Shown here piece after piece: positions 13,254-19,080 of a DNA stretch of 19,080 bases. A program made the translations under genes and the position numbers. The stretch's first letter is position 1; each line of letters opens with the position of its first letter. The notes under the pieces were generated by a model. That model was not told the DNA's origin. It saw nothing but the letters and a program-made list of their open reading frames with translations, and made no database searches. Location of the stretch: positions 1 through 19,080 of the forward strand of contig JADZFP010000063.1 of the NCBI GenBank assembly GCA_020849825.1, in the 5' to 3' direction. The DNA comes from Saprospiraceae bacterium (GTDB lineage Bacteria > Bacteroidota > Bacteroidia > Chitinophagales > Saprospiraceae).

Positions 13254-13640
13254 ATGGAAACATCCACCACCAACGGGATTACTGTAAGCGTTGAAACACA
13301 ATACCTTCCTGCTCACTCCAATCCGCGGGAAGGCAAGTTTATATTTGGCTATCACATCGTGATCATCAACGGCAGCCCCTATACCGTACAATTGCTCCGC
13401 CGCCATTGGGTCATTACCTCGGCCGATGGCATCATGCGTGAAGTGGAGGGCGAGGGCGTCATCGGCCAACAACCTGTACTGGCGCCCGGAGAAGGGCATG
13501 AATACACGTCTTTCTGCCATCTGGAGACCGAAATCGGTCGTATGTCGGGAACCTATCTGATGAGCAAACTCGAAGACAGTTCTTTTTTCGAGGTAAATAT
13601 TCCGGAATTCCGGATGGCGGCTCCTTTCAAACTCAACTGA
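13254..13640 (+). CDS. apaG: ApaG family protein (DUF525)
   Basis: A 128-residue protein of the small ApaG family, a fibronectin-III/immunoglobulin-like beta-sandwich. Typical blocks are FIFGYHIVIINGSPYTVQLL (29-48), RRHWVITSADG, EVEGEGVIGQQPVLAPGE, HEYTSFCHLETEIGRMSGTY and a hydrophobic C-terminal strand FEVNIPEFRMAAPF. Full family length. In Enterobacteria apaG is linked to apaH and ksgA; neither is present here. Its biochemical role is unsettled, and related domains occur in DNA-polymerase-associated PDIP38 and F-box proteins. It is preceded by a terminator and its own promoter, so it is probably monocistronic. The giant secreted protein gene starts 120 bp downstream. Confidence 0.95.
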   Translation: METSTTNGITVSVETQYLPAHSNPREGKFIFGYHIVIINGSPYTVQLLRRHWVITSADGIMREVEGEGVIGQQPVLAPGEGHEYTSFCHLETEIGRMSGTYLMSKLEDSSFFEVNIPEFRMAAPFKLN

Positions 13641-13760
13641 GCCTTTTCCCTTTTACAAACTGACTTTCCAGCATACAGGCGGCAGCACAGCGGCGGACTT
13701 GCGTATCTTCATGGCGTTTTTCAATCCAGCTCATCCATGAACTAAAAGCAACACCAAGTC

Positions 13761-16700
13761 ATGCCAAACCGATTGTTCAACGCCTTCTGGGCAATGTGCT
13801 TTTTATTGCCCTCCCTGCTCACCGCCCAGGCGACCGCCCAGGTCGTAATTACCGGACCATCCGTCGTTTGTTATGGCTCATGCGCCCAATACACGGCTAC
13901 TTTCACCAGTCCGGGCGGCAACCCGCCATTGAGCAGCAATATCGTATGGTTCAACAACAATGGCGTAAGCTTGGGCACTGGCACCAGTATTTTCATTTGC
14001 TTCCCCCCGTTTACCAGCGGCACTTTGTTTGTCTCCGCTACCTCGCCCAACGGCCAGCAAGCCCTGACCGATACCATTAACATCACCGTTCTGCCAACCA
14101 TCCCGCTGGCCATCACGTCCGACAACGGCGCCGTGTGCAGCCAGGACAGCAGCAGCGGACCCTCGAACCCGGACAACGTCGTTTGCCAAAAAGTTTGCCC
14201 TTATTCCACTGTCACCTATTCCATCAATCCATTGCTTTCCGGCCAACAAGGCGTGCAGTGGACTGTCACCGGGGCGGATAGTTATACCGTCAATCAACCG
14301 TCCGGGCTTTCCGTGACGGTCAATTGGGGCGGCCCCGGCACAGGCTCCATTTCTGTAAAAGCCGATCCGGGCAGCACCTCCAGCTATTGCACAACGGAGG
14401 GCTACACCTGCGTCACGATCGTGGAAGAACCGCAGGCTGCTTTCGCAACCGATCCCGCTCCAGCCTCCCCGCCCGCTCCGGTACAGGTTTGTAAGGGGCA
14501 AACCGTCTATTTTGACAACCAAAGCGCCAATGCCGACGCTTTTGAATGGTATTTCGGCGACGGCAGCCAACCCTCTGCCGCCGTGGAAACCGAACATACC
14601 TACCTCAACCCCGGGCTTTACGAAGTCATGCTGATCGCCCGTACGGCTTGCCTTTGTTCCGATACCACCTTTCAAACCATCGAAGTGCTCGACGCCGACG
14701 CGCCCATGCTGGATTGCACCGGCACCATCTGCGCCGGCGAAACTGCCACCTATACGACCTCGGCCAGCTGCCCGGACTACAACTGGTCGGTCTCGTCCAA
14801 CGGCACGGTGCTCGGTGGCGGCAGCCCGACCGACAACAGTATCACCGTGCAGTGGAACAATGGCCCCAATGGCTCGGTTTCGCTGTTTACACCCGCCTGC
14901 GCAGGGTTTACCTGCCCATTCCCTTCGACGACCCGCATTCCGGTACTCGACGACAACGCCGAGATCGTCGGGCCGGAACAAGTATGCCCCGGCGATCAGA
15001 GCGTTTATTACATCGAGCCGTATGGCGGCACCAATTTCGTGTGGTCGCTGCCCACCGGCGGCGTAATTACCAGCGGCCACGGCACCAACAAGATCACGGT
15101 GCAATGGCAAAATTTCCCCAATCCGAATTTTGTCCACTGGGTCTCCGTCGCGTACGACAACTGTTACCTGGGCTGCGGCGGGCAAGATTCTATCCCGGTG
15201 CGGGTACTTTCGCCCTTTATTATCACTGGCCCCGTCGAACGTTGTGAAGGCGCCAGCGGCACATTCACCGCCAAACTCGTTTCCCCCACCCAAAACCTCA
15301 ATTGCAACTGGACCCTGGAAGCGCCCGACGGCAGTATCGTCTGGACGGGTAATAATACCGCAACCGCCAATGTGATCTTCAACAACGGCCCCGGCCGTTA
15401 CCGCCTGATCGCGGAGCCGACCAGCCCAAACCAGAGTTGTACCGACCGCAACGAATGGGTCATCAACGTGCCGGCAGCCCCGGTAGCGCTCACGGGGATC
15501 GACGGCCCCACACTTATTTGCCCCGGAAATCCCGTGACTTATACCGCTACGGGTATATCGCCTTTGTCAAACGTTTTATGGACGATTCAAAACGGCCCCG
15601 GCGCGCCCACTACCGCCAACGGTGAAAATCTCAGTCTGATATGGAACAACACCGGTCCATACTGGCTCAGCGCCCAGCAGGTTTCGACCGACGGGCTGGG
15701 CTGTACTTCCGATACCGTTCGGTTGGATGTGGCAGCCGTGGGCGGGGTCAGTGTCGGCGGTCTGACCAGCGTTTGCCTCAATACAACCGCTACTTACAGC
15801 CTTCCAGAGCTTGACAATGCCGATTATCAATGGCAAATCTCGCCCGCAGGCGCCGGCACGATTGCCTCCGGGCAAGGCACGGCGAGCGTGGAAATTTTCT
15901 GGCAAAGCGCCGGCGTACACAGCATCAGCATTGCAGTTTGCAACCAAACAGCGCTTTTTGGCGTAACAGTAAACGCGCCGCCGGCGCCGCAAGTAACGGC
16001 TCCGGCCAACCTGTGTGCCGGCGCCACGGCAGTGATCCAAACAGTCGATTCCTACACCTCCTACACCTGGCAAAATGCCGGCGGCAGCGTACTGGGCTCC
16101 GACCCGACGATTACCCTCGGCCCCGGTAATTACGCCGTCGAAGTGAGCGATGCCAACGGGTGTACCGGCAGCGGCAACTTCAACATTGCCACGGCGCCCG
16201 CCCCGAATTTTACCATCAGTACCAACGACCCGACGGCATTTTGCAACAACTCCGTCTTCGTTACCATGCAGGCGCTGACCACGGCCGACGGCGACTACGA
16301 CTATGAGTGGTTCCTGAACGGTACACCTTTGGGCGTAAATGCCAGCAGTTATACGACCAACCAATACGGCGTTTATACCGCCACGGCGACCAACCAGTTC
16401 GGCTGTTCGGCCAGCGCCGGACCTATTTCCATCGTTGTCGACTGCGGCGGCGGCGGTGGCGGCGGCGGTTTGCCGGGTGGGGGCTTCCCGCCCTGTCCGC
16501 CCGGCGCCATCACACTGACGGTATCGCCGACTCCGGCCTGCGACTCTTTCCTGTTGGCCGCCGGTGGCAGCGGCTACCTTTCCGGCTCGGCGCAGTGGAC
16601 GTTCGGGCAATCGGGCGCTTCGATTTTTGGCACCGCTTCGGGCGACAATACCTCTTTTGTTTTCCCCAATGCAGGCGAATACGTGGTTGTCCTGATTGCA

Positions 16701-19080
16701 GCGCAAACCAGCGGAGGCCTTTGCCGGCTTGTCGACTCGATGGACGTCGAGGCGGTCGCCGAATTTGAACCTTTCCCCGAATGCCCCGGTCAGGCCACGA
16801 CTTTCCAGGACGTGAGTACCTTTTTACCCGGTAGCAACATCACCGCCTGGCAGTGGAACTTCGGCGACCCCGGCAGCGGCGCCAACAACAGTTCAACGAT
16901 CCGGAATGCCAGCCACGTATTTGCCAGCGGCGGGAGCTACGACGTAACCCTGACCGTCACGGCGCTCAGCGGATGTACCTCGTCGGAAACAGAACAATTG
17001 TTGATCGAATCGGGGCCCAGTGTAAGTTTTGCACAACCCGCGGCAGCCTGTTCCGGCAATGCCTCCGAATTTACGGCCACTCTGGGCGCCGGTGTGACCG
17101 ACGTCTCCTGGAATTTTGGCGACCCTGGCAGCGGCCTGGCCAATACGGCCGGCGGAAGCACCGTATTTCACGATTACGCTGCGCCGGGGCTTTACACCGT
17201 ATCTGTCACTGCCACCAATACCTACGGTTGCACCACGGTATTCAGCTTGCCTATTAACATTTCCGCCAACGGGCTGAGCGGAACGATCACACCTGCCGTA
17301 CCGGCGCCGTTCTGCGAGGGCGGCTCCACTACGCTGACCGCACCGCCGGGCGCCGTGAGTTATTTGTGGTCCGACAGCACGACCGCCGCGACCCTGATGG
17401 TCTTCCAGGAAGGGGCCTACTCCGTCACCCTCACCGATGCAAACGGATGCACGTATGCACCGCCGGTTGTCGTTGTGGAAGAAACGCCGGGCCCCGACGC
17501 GATCATTAAAGCATTGTTGACCAACGACTATGGGCAAGTTATCGGCGTGTCCTATCCGTCTTTGGGCGCTTGTGCAGGAGAGGACGTCACGCTGCAGGCT
17601 TTTGGCGCGGGCAACCTGACTTATACCTGGTCGAACGGAGAAACGACAGTTCAAAACATCTTTTCCGAAATCCGAAACAACCTGCTCAGCGAAGGCACGC
17701 ATATTTTCACCCTGACCGTTACCGACGTGACCACGGGCTGTACTGCTGTTGCACAGTCTTTTGTGGTCGATATTCATCCTGTGCCCAGCGGCTTTTTTGT
17801 GTCTGCCAACGGCTTTTGCGCAGGCGCCACGACATTGACCTACAATGGTCCGCAACCACCCAACTGGCAGATCAGCTGGAATACCGGCGCCACCGGACCC
17901 AACCTCGTTGTTGAGGAAGGCGGTTCCTATTTTGTACAGGTGGTCAATGAATTCGGGTGTATCGGACAAAGCAGTCCTATCCAGGTGCTGCCCGGCCCGC
18001 CCGAAGAGGCGATCCCCAGCGGCTGCCATACGCGCTGCAACCCCGACACCCTCTGTCTGCCCCCGCTTACGGATGTTGTCGGCTGGCAATGGTACTTCAA
18101 CGGCGCGCCCATACCCGGCGCAACAAGCCCCGATTTTGTCGCCACACAAAGCGGCACCTATTGGGCGCAACTCACTGATTTATACGGCTGTACTGCTCAA
18201 AGCGGCGATCTGGTGCTCGATTTGTACGACGGCTTCGGTGATATTCTCGGGCAGGTCTGGGCCGACGCCAACAGCAACGGAATCGTCGATGCGGCCGACA
18301 CCCTGGTCTCGGGCATCGCCGTCAACCTGTGGCAAAACGGCGCTACCGTCGGCAATACACAGTCGAACAGCGGCGGCAATTTCGTCTTTGCCGGCGTCGA
18401 TGCGGCCAACTACGACGTGGCGCTGGATACGGCCTTGCTGCCGCCCGGCTGGCAAATTGTGATCGGCCAGCAAAACGCGCCTTTGTCGGGTTGCGACGTC
18501 GAAACAAATACCGATTTGCTGATCAGCCAGTTCTGCGTCACGGCAATATTCGACACCCTTCAACTCGGCGCCTGTGCCGGCGAATCGGTGACGTACAACA
18601 GCACCGCCATCCCTGCCGGCTCCAGTCAGTCCTTCCAGTTCCTCAGCGCCGCAGGCTGCGATTCGACCGTTACGGTCAATGTGGCTGTTCTGACCAGTTC
18701 CACCGGCACGGTGAATGCACAAGCCTGTCCGGGTGAATCCTTCGATTACAACGGGACATTGATCCCGGCGGGGCAAAGCCAGCAGGTCACGCTGACCAAT
18801 TACCTCGGCTGCGACTCGATTGTCACTGTTACCGTTGGCATATTGCCGACCTCCACCGGATCGGTGAATGCACAAGCCTGTCCGGGCGAATCCTTCGATT
18901 ACAACGGGACATTGATCCCGGCAGGGCAAAGCCAGCAATTTACCCTCACCAATTACCTCGGTTGCGATTCCATTGTCACTGTTACCGTAGGCACATTGCC
19001 GACTTCCATCGGAACGGTGAATGCACAAGCCTGTCCGGGCGAATCCTTCGATTACAACGGGACATTGATCCCGGCAGGGC
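13761..19080 (+). CDS. giant secreted PKD/Ig-repeat, Cys-rich adhesin-like protein (C-terminus outside window)
   Basis: Open from the ATG at 13761 to the right edge: 1773 codons, no stop. A signal peptide (MPNRLFNAFWAMCFLLPSLL, cleavage near residue 27) is followed by Ig/PKD-like modules that usually begin with a VC-x-G-type cysteine (VCPGDQ, ICPGN, LCAGAT, FCEGGS). Canonical PKD domains are at about 249-304 (WYFGDGS), 1014-1075 (WNFGDPGSG) and 1094-1170 (WNFGDPGSG again). Eight glycines lie at 895-902. An SdrD-B-like domain is at about 1496-1570 (GQVWADANSNGIVDAADT). From 1600, 51-residue repeats (ACPGES..YNGTLIPAG..GCDS) continue past the edge. Such Bacteroidota proteins are normally exported by the type IX system via a C-terminal domain, expected beyond the window. 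Probable roles are adhesion or gliding. A possible -7 element, TATCTTCA, lies at 13704-13711. Confidence 0.93.
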   Translation, partial: MPNRLFNAFWAMCFLLPSLLTAQATAQVVITGPSVVCYGSCAQYTATFTSPGGNPPLSSNIVWFNNNGVSLGTGTSIFICFPPFTSGTLFVSATSPNGQQALTDTINITVLPTIPLAITSDNGAVCSQDSSSGPSNPDNVVCQKVCPYSTVTYSINPLLSGQQGVQWTVTGADSYTVNQPSGLSVTVNWGGPGTGSISVKADPGSTSSYCTTEGYTCVTIVEEPQAAFATDPAPASPPAPVQVCKGQTVYFDNQSANADAFEWYFGDGSQPSAAVETEHTYLNPGLYEVMLIARTACLCSDTTFQTIEVLDADAPMLDCTGTICAGETATYTTSASCPDYNWSVSSNGTVLGGGSPTDNSITVQWNNGPNGSVSLFTPACAGFTCPFPSTTRIPVLDDNAEIVGPEQVCPGDQSVYYIEPYGGTNFVWSLPTGGVITSGHGTNKITVQWQNFPNPNFVHWVSVAYDNCYLGCGGQDSIPVRVLSPFIITGPVERCEGASGTFTAKLVSPTQNLNCNWTLEAPDGSIVWTGNNTATANVIFNNGPGRYRLIAEPTSPNQSCTDRNEWVINVPAAPVALTGIDGPTLICPGNPVTYTATGISPLSNVLWTIQNGPGAPTTANGENLSLIWNNTGPYWLSAQQVSTDGLGCTSDTVRLDVAAVGGVSVGGLTSVCLNTTATYSLPELDNADYQWQISPAGAGTIASGQGTASVEIFWQSAGVHSISIAVCNQTALFGVTVNAPPAPQVTAPANLCAGATAVIQTVDSYTSYTWQNAGGSVLGSDPTITLGPGNYAVEVSDANGCTGSGNFNIATAPAPNFTISTNDPTAFCNNSVFVTMQALTTADGDYDYEWFLNGTPLGVNASSYTTNQYGVYTATATNQFGCSASAGPISIVVDCGGGGGGGGLPGGGFPPCPPGAITLTVSPTPACDSFLLAAGGSGYLSGSAQWTFGQSGASIFGTASGDNTSFVFPNAGEYVVVLIAAQTSGGLCRLVDSMDVEAVAEFEPFPECPGQATTFQDVSTFLPGSNITAWQWNFGDPGSGANNSSTIRNASHVFASGGSYDVTLTVTALSGCTSSETEQLLIESGPSVSFAQPAAACSGNASEFTATLGAGVTDVSWNFGDPGSGLANTAGGSTVFHDYAAPGLYTVSVTATNTYGCTTVFSLPINISANGLSGTITPAVPAPFCEGGSTTLTAPPGAVSYLWSDSTTAATLMVFQEGAYSVTLTDANGCTYAPPVVVVEETPGPDAIIKALLTNDYGQVIGVSYPSLGACAGEDVTLQAFGAGNLTYTWSNGETTVQNIFSEIRNNLLSEGTHIFTLTVTDVTTGCTAVAQSFVVDIHPVPSGFFVSANGFCAGATTLTYNGPQPPNWQISWNTGATGPNLVVEEGGSYFVQVVNEFGCIGQSSPIQVLPGPPEEAIPSGCHTRCNPDTLCLPPLTDVVGWQWYFNGAPIPGATSPDFVATQSGTYWAQLTDLYGCTAQSGDLVLDLYDGFGDILGQVWADANSNGIVDAADTLVSGIAVNLWQNGATVGNTQSNSGGNFVFAGVDAANYDVALDTALLPPGWQIVIGQQNAPLSGCDVETNTDLLISQFCVTAIFDTLQLGACAGESVTYNSTAIPAGSSQSFQFLSAAGCDSTVTVNVAVLTSSTGTVNAQACPGESFDYNGTLIPAGQSQQVTLTNYLGCDSIVTVTVGILPTSTGSVNAQACPGESFDYNGTLIPAGQSQQFTLTNYLGCDSIVTVTVGTLPTSIGTVNAQACPGESFDYNGTLIPAG
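18558..19080 (+). repeat. 153-bp (51-residue) coding tandem repeats
   Basis: Units start at 18558 (divergent), 18711, 18864 and 19017 (cut by the edge), all exactly 153 bp apart. The last three are almost identical in DNA, including synonymous positions. For example, each contains TGTCCGGG[TC]GAATCCTTCG. This indicates recent duplication or gene conversion. Each unit encodes two cysteines (ACPGE and GCDS), a YNG turn and an IPAG turn. The array runs off the window. Confidence 0.92.

Noticed and set aside
13878..15293. Long minus-strand open frame opposite the giant secreted protein, with others at 15576-16706, 16893-18170 and 18180-19028
   Set aside because: The plus-strand frame runs unbroken from 13761 with a signal peptide and PKD domains. 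The antisense frames have Gly/Arg/Ala-rich composition and no recognisable domain.

Overview
The window looks like a chromosomal segment of a Bacteroidota organism, most plausibly in or near the Saprospirales/Chitinophagales. This is inferred from gene content, not from a marker gene. The clues are a MacB/FtsX-type exporter cluster beside an NtrC-like regulator and kinase, an ECF sigma factor paired with an envelope-spanning beta-barrel protein, ZU5-like lipoproteins, a giant PKD-rich secreted protein, a Bacteroidota-type -33/-7 promoter, and no consistent Shine-Dalgarno sequences. No rRNA, tRNA, CRISPR array, transposase or phage gene was seen.

Left part (1-7358). An exporter operon on the minus strand (HlyD-type adaptor, ABC ATPase, second ABC ATPase, FtsX-type permease running off the left edge) is divergent from a plus-strand two-component system (sigma54-dependent response regulator, then membrane histidine kinase). 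The shared upstream region holds two tandem 16-bp palindromes and, at enhancer-like distance, a near-consensus -24/-12 element 22 nt before the adaptor start. A closed circuit (kinase, NtrC-like regulator, RpoN promoter, exporter) is the simplest reading. The operon is interrupted between its two ATPase genes by about 800 bp packed with repeats.

Middle (7359-13150). After an array of 13 x GAATTGGT come a DUF1990-YndJ fusion membrane protein and a convergent lipoprotein. Next is an apparent operon: ECF sigma factor (TTG start), a protein with a short cytoplasmic head, one inner-membrane helix, a long Ala/Pro-rich linker and a C-terminal beta-barrel (architecture of dual-membrane-spanning anti-sigma factors), and a ZU5-like lipoprotein, closed by a clear intrinsic terminator.

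Right part (13151-19080). apaG has its own recognisable promoter. It is followed by a gene for a secreted, Cys-rich giant of at least 1773 residues. This protein is built of Ig/PKD-like modules, three PKD domains, a poly-Gly hinge, an SdrD-B-like domain and 51-residue tandem repeats that run off the right edge.

A recurring theme is that gene borders carry short, regularly phased tandem or inverted repeats: AATCGAATC-type with GC-rich hairpins, ATTAGCACATTACCTC, GAATTGGT, TTATCAACC, and CGCAGAGG/CGCAAAG. One repeat module sits in the same orientation directly before the start codons of two genes of the exporter/two-component locus. One inverted repeat plus a T-run between the sigma and anti-sigma genes could act as an attenuator.
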